Positions 21,300-34,480 of a stretch of DNA of 64,000 bases are shown one piece after another; position 1 is the stretch's first letter, and each line of letters begins with the position of its first letter. Made by a program: the position numbers and the translations under genes. Source of the stretch: Pisaster brevispinus (Eukaryota; Echinodermata; Asteroidea; Forcipulatida; Asteriidae); the NCBI GenBank assembly GCA_023634235.1, contig JAMKCF010000018.1, positions 11,234,768-11,298,767 on the forward strand. The letters are read 5' to 3'. A model generated the notes under the pieces. The model was not told the origin of the DNA. It saw nothing but the letters and a program-made list of their open reading frames with translations, and did not search any database.

Positions 21300-21725
21300 G
21301 TGGATTATGGGCCGTGTCTAATTTGGCTTCTGCAGATACGGCTACGGCTGGACTGCCGCGTCATCATGCGTTGAAGCATAGGACGTGCTTAGCAACACCC
21401 TTGGCAATAGCCGTAGCTGTAGCGTCCTATTTGGTTACGGTCTTATTTACTAATGAAATCGAACAAAATGTTTATTTTGGGTTGAACAAAGACAGATTGA
21501 CTAGAGCGGGATTTGAACCAACGACTCACTTCCCAGCTTGTATCGTAAACTCGGGTGTGAACCGTAGCTACACGGCAGCCAATGGTTGCATTGCCTCGCC
21601 TCCTGAACAAAGATATTGGCAAAATAAGGAGACCACCAACGTAAGGCTAGATTGCTTATAAGATGGAGCGCCTGCACGTTAAACCGGAGGTTGTTGGTTC
21701 AAACTCCGCTCTAGTAATTGTTTTA
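21300..21725. repeat. nested repeats: CGTAGC-type palindrome and two inverted SINE fragments
   Basis: GATACGGCTACGGCTG near 21335 faces CAATAGCCGTAGCTGTAGCG near 21406, an inverted pair. Next come a tRNA-like SINE piece on the - strand (21481-21540, GGTTCAAATCC B-box read on -) and one on the + strand (21658-21722, GGTTCAAACTCC). Confidence 0.45.
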
Positions 21726-22107
21726 TTTGTAATCAATTAAAACTTACCCAGTCAGTTTTCTTTGTGGTTTATTACATGAAAATGTTTGTTATTGAAACAA
21801 CACTTTACACGCAGAATTCAAATGAAACATTTGAAATACAGGTAACACAAACAGACACAAGTTCTCTTTCGTTACAGTTTCGTTATTATTTGTACGGTCT
21901 TTTAATCCCTTTTTTCTATAAAGTAGCCTTGGTTCAAGTCATCATCAACCAATGCTCATAAAGGTATCACCAGAGGGCGGTATACTTTGCTGTGTATGAG
22001 AGAGTTGCAACATAGAGGGACCAGCTTTCTGCTGTGAGGTGGTAACTAGACGCCACTTTTGGTCTAAATGAAGCACGTTCCATTGTGCGGTCTGGTGTGG
22101 CACCTGT

Positions 22108-22132
22108 GTACTTTTATTTATTTATTTATTTA
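22108..22132. repeat. (TTTA)n microsatellite
   Basis: Six tetranucleotide units; a second similar run lies at 22419-22445, next to the LINE remnant that starts at about 22450. Confidence 0.85.
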
Positions 22133-22449
22133 TTTTGTTGACCGAAAATTGCTTCTATTCGCAAGTTAATGCAACTCTCTCAATAAACGGCTCAGCGTTA
22201 TTTATTAGTAGGCCTTCAACTTGTAATTGGATGTATGATAACTTATTGTATGGGAAATCAACATGGGCTGGAAGAGGTTTATTCAAAAGAGGGCGCTATC
22301 AGAAGAGGTTTGTACACAGTTCGCCGTATTTGGGGGGGGGGACACACAGAATCGCCTGCCACACCGGATTTTCTAATCATACTGCAAGGTCAGGTCGCAT
22401 ACCAGTATCTTTCTTGCAATATTTATTTATTTATTTATTTATTTCGGTT

Positions 22450-24600
22450 TAAAAACACAAAACATGGTTGTTAGTATCACAAAGTAATACTAAAAAATTA
22501 CATGCTTACAAAATCAAACATTAAGTATTACAAAGACAATCAAAAACAGAAACCCAGGCTAGCCAGATAAAATAAATAACCCCCACAACTATAATAAAAA
22601 TACAATTAGCAATGAAAAAGTAATTACAGAGAAGTAGAAAAATAAGATACACATGACATAAAGGCTTACAAGACAAAACAAACATTGTTACATAAATAAA
22701 TAAAAAAACTGGAATGCTGGATTAGATAAAGATTAAAAACTATCAAAGAGATACAAGATACATAATCTGGTATAAAATATTTAAAAACAGATATATGTAT
22801 AAATTTATAGAATCCTGGACAATGCTGGAATAGAGGATTTTCTATATCTGTCTGTTCTACAGAGTGGTGGAACTAACCCTTTCACAGTATTCTCTCTCAG
22901 ATGTTTAAGTTTACAGTCAGTTCTAAGAGGGGAAAGCATATTTCTAAATGTGGTGACTTTCAACAGTATTTCACCCCATTTAACAAAAAGCATAGCACGT
23001 CTACTTTCAAGAGAGGGAAGATCCAAAATTGCAAGCGCTGTACGGTAACTTTAATATTCCTGATAGCCTATTATGATACGACATGCCCGTATTTCTGGAC
23101 ACTCTCAATTTTACTGGACTGCTGTTTAGTAATAGAACTATGCCAGACTTGGCAAGCACACTCAACTATGGGTCTAATATAACACATGTGAACAGAGACT
23201 AAGTCTGACCTAGGGACACCTGATTTCTTCAAAAAAAACACAAAGTAAACAACTTGCGTGACGCGCTGGAAACAATATCAGCCACATGTCTATCCCACTT
23301 AAGATCATTCTGTATTGTAACACCTAGGAGCTTCATATGAGTGACAGATTTTAAATCAGATGAATTAAGGCTCAAGATGTAGTTTGGTGTTTGACGCCTT
23401 AAGAAACTGATGTTCATGATGTGGCATTTGGAAGGATTGAGAACAACATAATTAATTTTACACCACAGATCATCAAGGTTGGTTTGCAATTGGGATTGCT
23501 CACCAAAATTGACAATCTCCCCAATCGTCAGGTCCACATATTTAGCTACCAACTGCAGCGTCATTGACTAAAATAAGGAAAAGTATAGGCCCAAGCTTGG
23601 TTCCCTCGGGGAACACCACAACTGATGGTAGCAAGAGAGGAAACATTGTTATTAAAGTTTGGTGTTGCGACCGGTGAGGAAGCTACAGACAATAGGGACA
23701 ATAGAACGCCTGACCCCAAGATCAATTAGTTTTTTAACAACAATAGTATGATCGACACGATCAAAGGCTTTGGTGAAATCAACAGCAGAAAGATATGCAA
23801 TGGTTAGATTTATCAGGACTCTCGTAAACGGAGTTTAACATGATCTACAAGGTAATGCACAGTAGAGCTACCTTTAATATTACCATATTGTGATCCAGTT
23901 TATCAGTAATATCTTCAATTATCCACATTCAAGAATACGAGCAAAAGTCGGACTCAGTGAGATAGGTCTTAAAATTGATAAAACGAATTTGTTTTCTTTT
24001 CCTTGGGACTTGACACTATGGTTGCAGTTTTCCAAACATCAGGAAATTTACCATTAATAATGCACGAGTTAAATTTATGAGTCAGATGTCAAATTGAGAG
24101 TTCAGGCGCAATTGTTTTGATTAATCGGACGGGTAAGTCTGAAGGAAGACCGGATTTGTTTGTTTGGAGAACAATAAGAGCTTTGAGTACTTGACCGTAA
24201 TAAACCTTGAGGTGGGTTGCTGCAGGTAGACATGCGGGTAGGCTTTCTGTGTCCAAAGCAGGGAGCTGATTACAGATTTGAGCAAAGTGTTTGTTGATGG
24301 CTTCAGCTGTGTGTTCTGGTTTAGAATTAGCTGCATGTATTGCTGGTATTATTAGCTGGTTGGTAACGCTTGAGGTTACGGACAGATTCAATGTAAAATT
24401 TAGATTTGGCATTTTTATCAGTTTTTTTTATTTGATTGCGCAAGAAACGCCATTTCACCATATCTCTCTTAGTGTACGCTTGTTGGCTAAGGGAGAAAAC
24501 TTTCTTGATTTGAGGAGCTATGCAAGGCTTATCAGAAGGACGTAGCCCCGATTCACTGACAGGAAAGTGTTGCTTGTAGGCACCATTGATTTTTGTCAAG
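22450..24600 (-). mobile_element. degraded LINE (reverse transcriptase region)
   Basis: Read on - from 24600: frames MVKWRFLRNQIKKTD, KSGLPSDLPVRLIK, then RT-like blocks including a DFxKAFDRVDHT-type segment near 23760 and a variant LGVTIQNDLKWDRHV near 23290. Frames are broken many times, so it is dead. Its 5' part is closely similar to 51585-52387 on the other strand, showing a family with several copies. The polarity and RT blocks fit CR1-like/non-LTR elements. Confidence 0.75.
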
Positions 24601-27540
24601 AAAATGTTAACGATGTTATCAGTTGAGTATATTATATATTCCTCTTGTGTGTGTATTTTTACTTTGCAGCAAGCTCCTTCGTTTTAATAAAGGGATCACC
24701 ATGACAGACGTTACGTATACGTAAACTATCATGAATGAACTTTGTTGTAGGTTTAAACGTACGTGTTTGCATGCCCTTTCGTTGGACTTTCCTGTTATGT
24801 CTTTCGCGGTGATAGCGAAGCGGCTCTCACGAAACTATACTCTCGCGAGACTGCTGCTCTCGCAACTTTGGTCCCATAAACTGAGTGGTCATATTTTGTT
24901 AATCTATAAATATTAAAACTATAGGTCTAACAATACATTTTGCTCACAGGGTTTTGAGTCACCCATAGTGAGGAATGGAATCGATCATCATCAACGTTAA
25001 CCCAACCTAGCACACTTTGAGGCGCGAGAATAACGCCAGATACAAGCCTTTAGCACCTGGTGGGTTTACCTTTGACCTCCCATTTATTTCACACGGAGAA
25101 ACTAGCAGTAAATTCACGCGTACATGTACATGTAATCATTGCATAGTGAATAAAACAACACGACTTGATGTACACAACATTATGCACACGCTGCTACATG
25201 CAGATGACCGAAAGTGCAACCTGATAAACTACATCACGTCGGACCAATCATAACACAGATATGGAAAGCTTACGTCACTGTACTTTTTTAAAATTAAATC
25301 TTTGTATCAAAATTATTGGGCCTGTAAGAGCAATGCCTGTATTTAATCTTGCGGATAAAGGCAGGGAACCAGTCTAAACCCACCAAGCGATTTAAAACGT
25401 GTGAGAGAACGTCTTGTACCATAGAACAAGTTATGCATAACGTATGAAGAAATAATTGGGTGCTTTTGTGACTGAAAACTGTTTTGTAATTCATTGAACA
25501 GGATTGAAATTATCCCGTATCTGTACAATCATAAACAAATCGGTTCACAGAATGAGCAGACACTTAACATCAGTGTTATTTAATCATGTTTATGAGGCAA
25601 GGGACACATATTAAACAGATAGATGATCAAAGTCGGTGCTAAATATCATTGATAAAACTATAAAGTTACTGAGGCAATTAACAACACGCAACTCGTTTCA
25701 AATGATCTCAGTATACAAAATTAGCATAAAAATTAACAGTATTTAAAAATACTACCATCAGATAAAATGGACGCCAGACATTCTCACTGGGCGCCACCCC
25801 AATCGTAATAAAGTACTACATAAAACGTGCCTAAATGTAGCCGTAAAAACCTCAGACAAGTCGTCAAATGGGACCACAGTCGCGAGGGCAGTAGTCTTGC
25901 GCTGAGCAGCAGTCTCGCGGGAGTTTAATTGCAAAAGAGCGGTTTCGCTATCACCGCGCGGCAGATGTAAAGACTTGTTCATAAGCCTATGCATTTTAAT
26001 GTCTATCGACATTTCTCCAGGTACGTGGTGATATACAAACAAAAGAATAAAGAGGAGTACCAGCAAAATCAATTAAGCGCTATGCAAACATTATCAATAG
26101 CGAGCTTGTAATAAAACCATGTTTTATAATTACATCTCATGCTATAAAAGTCGTTAAATGTTCGTCGTGGTGCTAGCGAAATGGCTCTCTCGCAACTATT
26201 ACTCTCGCGAGACTATGCTTTGGCGAATACTGTTCAATATTTAACGACTTGTACAATCTGATAGCGGTTTTTGCACGGCCAATGGGCTCTTCAGCCTGTT
26301 TCGTATGGAAACATCTGATTTTTTTCAATTTGTTAAAATCTATAAATTGTCTACAGGCGTACATGAATAATTATGAACAATCATGATGCACAGAGGATAT
26401 GGAGTCATTCATATAGATACATATATATATAGCACCAAGCCTGTCGAAAAGGATACCGGGGCTGATAACTACATTTTAAAAAGTGTGAAAGAGATGTCAT
26501 TTGGAATAAACTTTGATTATACAAAAACAATGGGGGGCGCGAAGACCTGCTCATGAGGGGACCTCATTTTATATCTGCTTAGGATCCAACTTTGTTACCT
26601 TGTGGTTAAAAGTTTCTCTCTTTCAGGCAATACATATACATAGGAACTTGTTTCACAATGTTATTTTTGATGTTGATGGGTGTGATACAGAATCAAGTTA
26701 GGAGAACTTTAATGACAGGGCCCACTTTCACAGAGCTGCTTAAGCAGAAAACAGTGCTTAAAATTTGTCCGCTTATCAAAAAATGGCAGGATACCAGTTA
26801 CAGATTTCACATGAAGAATGGTACTTTGGCTGGTAACCTTATTCTGTTAAGCTTAACTTTGTTTTGCTTAGCTACTTTTTGTGCTTAAGCAGCTCTAATA
26901 AATTTGGGTCTGATCAAACCCGTTTAAAAGCTGCAGCCACTTGTAATCATAACTGTAACACTTCAGTCCATGATCATTTAAAAGCTAAACTAAAATAAGA
27001 TAAGGTTCTAGGCTGTTCTGAAATAGTTATTTAAAAAAAAATCCAATAGATGGAGTCTCCAAGAAAAATATAAATAAGTATTATGAGTACCTTGCCTCAC
27101 GCTAAAACAGAGTAAAAATATGTTTTCATCCTTGAAACACTTCAAGCCCAAAATCCGAAAAACGCGATGTCAAACAAACCACGTGACCAGGTACTCGTGA
27201 CGTCATCGGCGGCTAGTTAGTTTGGACTTGCCTATTTGAATGTACGGAGCTAACGTAACTTCACCGCCAAACTTCCCTGATTTCAATCAATACGGCCGCA
27301 AATGTGACTGTTGGATGATCCGACAGGTACAAAAAACATCGAGCCAATTCACAACGAATATTATTTGGGGATCTTCGTTCTTTGAGTAGGCAAGGCAATT
27401 TCAGAGCTTGGCTTGATTTTTAGTACATCGATCTACATGTTGCAAATAGACTGGCGTTCTGTTAATGTAAATGTTATTACTATGGCGAGGCATGAAGATC
27501 CAGTCTATATATTATGCTCTATTATATCTATTCTATATTA
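24601..27540. other. intergenic with CTCTCGCGAGA repeats and a MITE
   Basis: No gene supported. Holds three related blocks with GGTGATAGCGAA and CTCGCGAGACT (24801-24878 +, 25868-25960 -, 26163-26222 +) and a GAGCTGC MITE at 26721-26912. Confidence 0.45.
26721..26912. mobile_element. MITE, GGGCCC..GAGCTGCTTAAGCA type
   Basis: Ends AGGGCCCACTTTCACAGAGC and GCTTAAGCAGCTCTAATAAA are inverted; inside, TTGCTTAGC/GCTTAAG pieces recur. Non-coding. Confidence 0.6.
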
Positions 27541-27548
27541 TGCTCTAT

Positions 27549-27808
27549 ATATTAGGCCATAATACATGGGTCATTTTTCTGTTCGTTCGTGCAACACAGC
27601 TGGGGATTACTTACTTTTTTCACCATACAAAGAAAATGCCATACTAATGTCAAATTCACTTATCCCCAGATGTATTTTGTGCAAATGGATGAGAAAATGA
27701 CGAAAAAGTGACCGTAATTCAGTGAAAAAATAATGATTTTACCCGATCAACAATCTGTCCCAACTTAGAATCCAGTACGCATAATGTGTGTATACCAATT
27801 TCAAGTTG
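27549..27808. repeat. dispersed repeat, inverted partner at 52389-52650
   Basis: About 260 bases from TAGGCCATAATACATGGG to GTGTGTATACCAATTTCAA match the reverse complement of 52389-52650 almost throughout. No open frame. Confidence 0.8.
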
Positions 27809-28477
27809 GGCCATATTCTGAGTTGGGCCCCATTTCACACGTTGTCAACAACCAAGATGGCGGCACTCCCAACGTGTGACAATGTGGGGAGTAAAAGTCA
27901 ACATTTTTCAGACTTTTTGTGTGTTATGCACATAGTACCATCAACAAAAAGTAAGTTCATTGAATTTAGCAAGGACTCCTGGAGTAGATTTGTAAGTTAT
28001 GGGACTAAATGGACAAAATTTGTATGAATGCACAACCCAACTCGGACCACGTTGGGTACCATCATGAGTGCTATAAGTGTTTCTGTGACATCAGCAAGAT
28101 CCGTTAATGAGATCAACTCGGCCCTGCACCAAGTCATATATTTTAGCAGCCTTTTTAAAAATGTCTGTTGAACATATTACATCATTAAACATGTTAAAGT
28201 AAGTTTGCTGCCCAGCCAGTGGATGATCATGAATTGTTTGTAGCGAATTTTACCAAGTTTTAAATTATGAAAGGGAAAGCATACGGTAGAAATATAATTA
28301 TAAAACATATTTTATTGAATCTACTTACGGGAATTTTTTTTTATTAAAATAGAAATCCCCCCAAAGTATTGTGGAAAGCGTAGAGTTGTTTCCTCCTAAA
28401 TTTGGTATGCACATAGTTCACTTATTAACTTGCTCTGCACACTTTACTTGGTATATAATTACCAGACATTTTGTTTG
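27809..28477. other. intergenic, nothing supported
   Basis: Unique-looking sequence between the dispersed repeat and the GTT tract; a frame from 27788 has no splice context. Confidence 0.35.
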
Positions 28478-28932
<455 letters not shown>

Positions 28933-31900
28933 CACTGTTAGATCATTATTTAGAATGCTTTTGAATCCTTTGTGATTTTAAACCCCAGTGAGAATATTTT
29001 GGAAAACAATCTTTTTTGGAAACTTTTACACCATTATGTTTGGAAGCTAGCACTGTTGAATTAATTAATGGCTTTTGAGAAATTACAGAAAAAGAACTGA
29101 AAGAGCTTTTTTTTATTTTATTTAGCATACAAATGCGTACAGTGCTGCCGACATTTACTCTGACAGTTGGGGGGGGGGCAGAAGATGAGCAGGGTGGGGG
29201 TCTATCAGCATCGGGGGGGTCTATCAGATTAAGAGCATTTTGTGAAAATTGCTAACATAACTGTTTTCATGTTAGGGTACTTTTGTCTTTCATGTTTTGT
29301 TGAAATGTGACATGATTTGACTGAGCTGGGTTTAATTGCTTCGGACTTGGTCATGGGCTGAGAGTTGAAATGAGAACATTATAATAAATATTTAATTTGA
29401 CAAATGATGTTCATTGTAAACGCTGAAGTGAAATCATTCTTAACAATTAGCGGTGTATAAATGAAATATGGAATTCACGGTATAACAAATATTTTTATTT
29501 TTATTTTTCCCTTTCCTTGAAAACCAGGCCCCAATATAGATGAAGACCATGGAGAATGCTCTGGTTTGAGCTCTGGCTTCTTTCTATAAACATTTCTTAA
29601 ACATACTCAATGAAAACGAAATCGAAATCGAAAGTTATTAAAACGTATAGAATTTTACAACTTGGTGCACAGACATTGTAACATTAACGAAGTTGTTAAT
29701 CAACTGCATTTTTGTAGCACGTTGATAATTTATTCTGCAAAGTAATTATGTAAAATCACAAATCAAAACTTAACTTTTTGGCAGGCCGCAGTGCAAGTTT
29801 CATTTAATCTAACATAGAAATATGTAACATCTTCAGATTGGTTGTTTTTGGCTGTTACCAAAACAATTTGCCATCCACGACATATTTCTGACACAACTGA
29901 AAGGGAATTTTGTACATATGTAAATTATTTCTATTGAAATGAAAAAACCTGTGCCATGAGATGCATGTACAGGATTTTTTTTGTCGGTGATGACATCAGC
30001 CCACAATTGTAACAACTGCAAAAGCTACACCCAATGTTCATTTTGTTCATTTGTCTGTTTAAGTGTGAAGGCTCGGGAAAAACGATTGGAGTCTTGGGGG
30101 GGGGGTTGCAGGGGGTTACACAGTAAGAATTTGGTTAGGAAAAAGGTAGAGGATACATATATTTTGGTGCTCCCATAGAGCTATATTATATAGCTCTATG
30201 GGTGCACCCAATCTGGTCTTGTGTTTGGGGCTTGGTTTGAAATAACAATCATGCATATCCTTCCACTCTCCCCAACTGTTGAGCCAAATTTAAGAGTTTA
30301 TAACCACGGTTATGTAGAGGCTTTCTACTGATTCATGAGGTCACGAAAATTAAAATGAACATTTCACAAGAGAGAGAACACTCGAACAGTTGGTAGATGG
30401 ATATGTCTTTAAATAGCTATAAGTTTAAAAGGGGGGCACACCCCTCCCCACCCCATCCCACCCCCACCCATGGGCAAGACCACTACTCAAGATGAAAGTT
30501 TCTACCACTACCCTACCCAAGGGCTACTTTGGCAAACACCACGTTTCATTATGCTTGATCTATAACGTTTTAAAACAGGGGACACACCCCATACCAAAAG
30601 GGACAGGTGAAAATTATATAAGTCTGCGTGACTCCATCAAAAAAATCATACCATTTCACCATGCCTTACTTGTTGAGTAACAGTTTGATTTTAGCGTGTA
30701 ATACAGTTCTGTGAAGAACCAAATCACTTTTAAATCAGCCAAATTATTAGATATATACCCTTTTGACTAAATAAAATCAATTCAAGCAAAATTGTATTTT
30801 GAGATGAGCCCACATGTCTCTTTCTGCTCAATCAACCATTTCTTTTAATAACGCTCTTTGTTTACACAACTTAGCAAGGCTGAGTAATTGCTGTACGATT
30901 CCTGAGGGAATTCCTGGAGAGCGGGTCAAGGTTGGATTGTGTTAGTTAAAAACAAACCCCGGGTAGTGATAAGACATTTGGCATGCTATTTGGCTAGGTG
31001 CAGTTGTAAAACTTTGAATTGTTTAGGTTTTTTGAAAAAAAGGGCAGACTAATGACTTTTAATTAAAAACTGTTACTCAATAAGTGAGCGATGGTGTCAC
31101 GGAGGGTTAAAGATACATTCCAAAAAAAGTAATAATACATGGGGTCCTCAAAATAATATTTTGTTCCCTTATAATTTTTTTGCAAAATCAAACTGTTTTT
31201 GTTTGTTCCCTCAAAATATAGACCTATGATTTCTATGGAATATAAATTATTTTGATAGGCCAAAATAACTCCCCTGAAGTAATTTTGTTCCCTCAACAAG
31301 TTCTCCTTTCATCAAAATATTATTTTGTTCCCGCGAAAGATGATTTCACAACCCCCTCTCCCAGAGTAAACGATCGTTTCGTTCCCCAGAAATCCACTTT
31401 CGCTACCCAGAACAAAAACGATTAATTAGGCTTAGCCACGAGGGCCTTTTCCAACCTGTTTGGCGGTCTATAATTTGTCTTCTCGATTGATTGCTACCCA
31501 AACGGTAGCAAAAGTCCAAACCAATCAGAAGCGACGGGGGTCAGCATACATTAACAAATTATGCAAATTGACAAATATACTAAAAGGCGAACGTCTCGTC
31601 GTGTATCATCAGATAATATTTTCGTCGATCATTTTTGTTATCCCTTCTGTTAATTTTATTATTTGTTTCAGTCAAATGGCCTTAGGATGTGTACACCTAT
31701 TTTGTTTAGTTCAAAATCATGCCAAGATAAATACAAAAGAGGCACGATCACGTTCATTTCTTAATTATCTTTTGTACTTGAAGGGGGGGTATTGTTGGCC
31801 TAAAACATTATGTGACGTCACCATGACATCATTAATTGCACGTTTTGTGTGGCTCTAAAAGGTGTAAATATTTAGTTGGTAAAAACAGTACAGCTATTGT

Positions 31901-32500
31901 AAATAAGTTTCATTTTAGCTACCTATAATAAATAGATCACTATAAATACGACGAGATTGTATAGCTGACACGGCCCAAAACTCCTAAAGGATCAGAAGAA
32001 CACATGTGGTAAAAAAGCGTGCATCGTGTAAAAAAAAACCCGGACCGTTTCGTAAAAATGTTTTAATACAAAACGCTGCTCAACAAACTTCTTTGGTAAG
32101 CAAATAATGAGTAAAGGCACCAGTCACAACAATGTCAACTCTATTGTATTTTGGCTGGTAACCTGTTTCTGCCAAGCTATGTTTTTCCTTTGCTTGAAAT
32201 TTGGCCCAGTTGTTTGACAGCAGAAGCTGGTTGCCAGCAAGTTTTAAATGTCAAACCTACAGTTTGACTGGTACGCTGGTAACTTTACACTTATAAAACT
32301 TTGTTCTGCTTTATTAATAAAAGTATTATTTGTTGATATATTTAGATTGTGAGCTTAAGATAGGAAATAAATCCGAGAAAGAAAGAAAGAAAACAATAAC
32401 TAAATAAAATGTCTTAAAAAAAGTAAACAGAAAAATTCCAACTTGTTTCATAACAAATGCTTATTCTGTTGATAGAGTGAACCCGTCACACACACGCGCA
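28933..32500. other. intergenic with low-complexity G runs and a palindrome
   Basis: Poly-G patches near 29168-29220 and 30097-30107, a 43-base palindrome at 30166-30208, and three AATTTTGTTCCCT-type blocks at 31145-31335. A 132-codon frame at 31460 starts from TTG and has no splice context. No gene supported. Confidence 0.4.
30166..30208. repeat. near-perfect palindrome
   Basis: Stem CCCATAGAGCTATA / TATAGCTCTATGGG (14 bp, 3-base loop), extended by GGTGC/GCACC after one T:T mismatch. Confidence 0.85.
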
Positions 32501-32501
32501 T

Positions 32502-32768
32502 CATGGGCCAAATTCATAGAGCTGCATAAAGGTAAGCAAATTTTCGCGCTTGCAGAAAACTTTGCTTCAGTGTAAGCTTCAAAGGTTAGCAAGAAAATTA
32601 GGCAGCCATCTTGCGCGTTCACCATGGATTTGCATTGTTAAGTCATTAGTTTTAATACAGTAAGCACCGGAAGGTTAGCATGCCTTTTTCGTGTGCTTAC
32701 GGTTAGCAGTGCTATGAAATGGAAACTCGCACAGAAGCACAAAAAGCAGCTCTATGAAATTGGGCCCC
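32502..32768. mobile_element. MITE, GGGCC..GAGCTGC family, copy 2 (complete)
   Basis: Ends GGGCCAAATTCATAGAGCTGC-type and GCAGCTCTATGAAATTGGGCC-type form about 20-bp inverted repeats. Core nearly identical to 17410-17530. Confidence 0.7.
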
Positions 32769-32989
32769 ATTAGCTCTAGAATGACAAAGCATAATAACTA
32801 ACATGTGCATATCCTGTCCGCCATTTTGGAAGTCAAAATCGTGCACAAAAATAATATGCACACAAGATTTGACTCCCAAAATGACGCGCATTGTTTGGAT
32901 GTGCGTTCCGCGTTCAAGCGCAAGTGTTTACTCACAAAGAACAGCTATCGCAGGGGGATGGCGCCATCCTCGTTCCCAGGTGTGATCGA

Positions 32990-33130
32990 TCTCGCTGCGC
33001 AATTTTTTCCCAGCATGCCTTGCTCGATCATAACGAGCAAGGCTATAGTGACGAGAGGTATCGATACGGCGCGCTGCCCATGGTAGCGAGGCTGGGATGG
33101 CGCTTTTTGAGAGTGTGACGTCATAGGGGT
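32990..33130. repeat. hairpin-rich G+C-rich block
   Basis: CCTTGCTCG / CGAGCAAGG (9 bp, 7-base loop) at about 33019-33043, flanked by the outer pair CCCAGCAT.. and ..GCTGGGA. Possibly another foldback element. Confidence 0.5.
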
Positions 33131-34240
33131 CTATTGCGTGAAGTACGTGTTGGTAGGATGGAGCAGCTGTATGAATGACGTTGCAGGGAGCAGTTGCTAG
33201 GCCAACCAAGAACCAATAAAAATACGTAATATTTAGACATATTAGCATAATAAGCGCCGCTTTGAATTATGGCATTGTACGATCAAGACGCTCATCACAC
33301 TACAGACAATTTCTGTGTAGGACTCGGGATCTGATCTGTGTCGCCTGATCCGGAAACCCTTCCCTTGTTATTTCTGTTTTTGGGGGGATCGGGTGGGTCC
33401 GAACCGCCCGTCGTGCCCCCCCCCGGTAAATTCTGTAAAATGCCCTCCCATGTTAAGACTGGCCGAAGCGATATTAGACTGGTACACTGTCTATAAATTA
33501 TCGAGGCATGCGATGTGCACTGTGGCACAGCCTCGCTACCACCATGGGCACTGGTCATCAACTCTGGGTTATTGGGAGACGAAAAGGAACCAGACTCGAG
33601 GAGTTACTGGCCCAAAGGAAAATGTGATATTTCTTTTGCATGCTGTGATAAGAAAAAATAATAATGTAGGCCTAAAAAAAAAAATTAAAAAAAACATTTA
33701 AAAGGCCATACCAGCAATGAGTTCATGAAGAAAACAATATAATGTGAGCGCCAAAAATTAAACTTAAGAAACACTGTTTGGCTCACAAAGACAAGACTCG
33801 AACCATGGAGGTCAAACAAAATTAAGGAGGCAGGCTAGGCAAATTGTCTGTGCATTCCGACCCACTTCAAAATGTTGTTGAGGATTTCCAAGGATAATTT
33901 CCCGTTTCCAATGCAGTATGAAGCTCAGATAATCTTCAGTGCGTTTATGGCGAAAACAGTTTTTACCGACATGTTCATCGTCTTCACGTCATGAAACTGT
34001 CACCACCCCACCCCCCAAATGTGAACCATATGTAGTTTTTCGAGGGATATCGCTCCTCCATTCTGACCGATTAATTCCAGACTGAACATACACGGCCACA
34101 CGTCAAAAACGTGAATGTCTTGTTTACCTGGGTAACGATCAAGGTCACAGCAGTGTCATCCCGTACATTTTGCCCATTCAGAGATCGAACGGCGAAAACG
34201 ACGAATTAGGAATCGACTTATAAAGTAGTTATAAATCTAA
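33131..34240. other. intergenic, nothing supported
   Basis: Unique-looking sequence with poly-C and poly-A patches (33416-33425, 33672-33695). Frames on both strands lack any recognisable domain. Confidence 0.35.
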
Positions 34241-34480
34241 GACACTTAATGGCGTTATTCAATCCAACCGTTATAAATCTGAGAAGCGTTACGGCCATAA
34301 CGCTTCTCAGATTCAAATTTTGGGGGATAAAAAGTGATATGTTTTTCCATAACCGCAGTACTTCGAAGTGAAACGTTTCTCAAATTGCATTATACCATCA
34401 AAAGCTGTTGTATTTCTTACCAAGTAAGTTTGAATTGCCATGCATTTTCAGAGTCATTACCAAACATATATAGACCCTTA
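34241..34480. mobile_element. partial copy of the 806-1152 element with perfect 16-bp hairpin
   Basis: AATCTGAGAAGCGTTA (34276-34291) and its exact complement (34298-34313) enclose CGGCCA. CTCAGATTCAAATTTTGGGGG and TTACCAAGTAA to its right match 806-1152. Abuts the long inverted repeat at 34481. Confidence 0.6.

Noticed and set aside
31460..31858. 132-codon + frame
   Set aside because: Begins at TTG, has no splice sites or domain; hydrophobic content follows from A+T richness.
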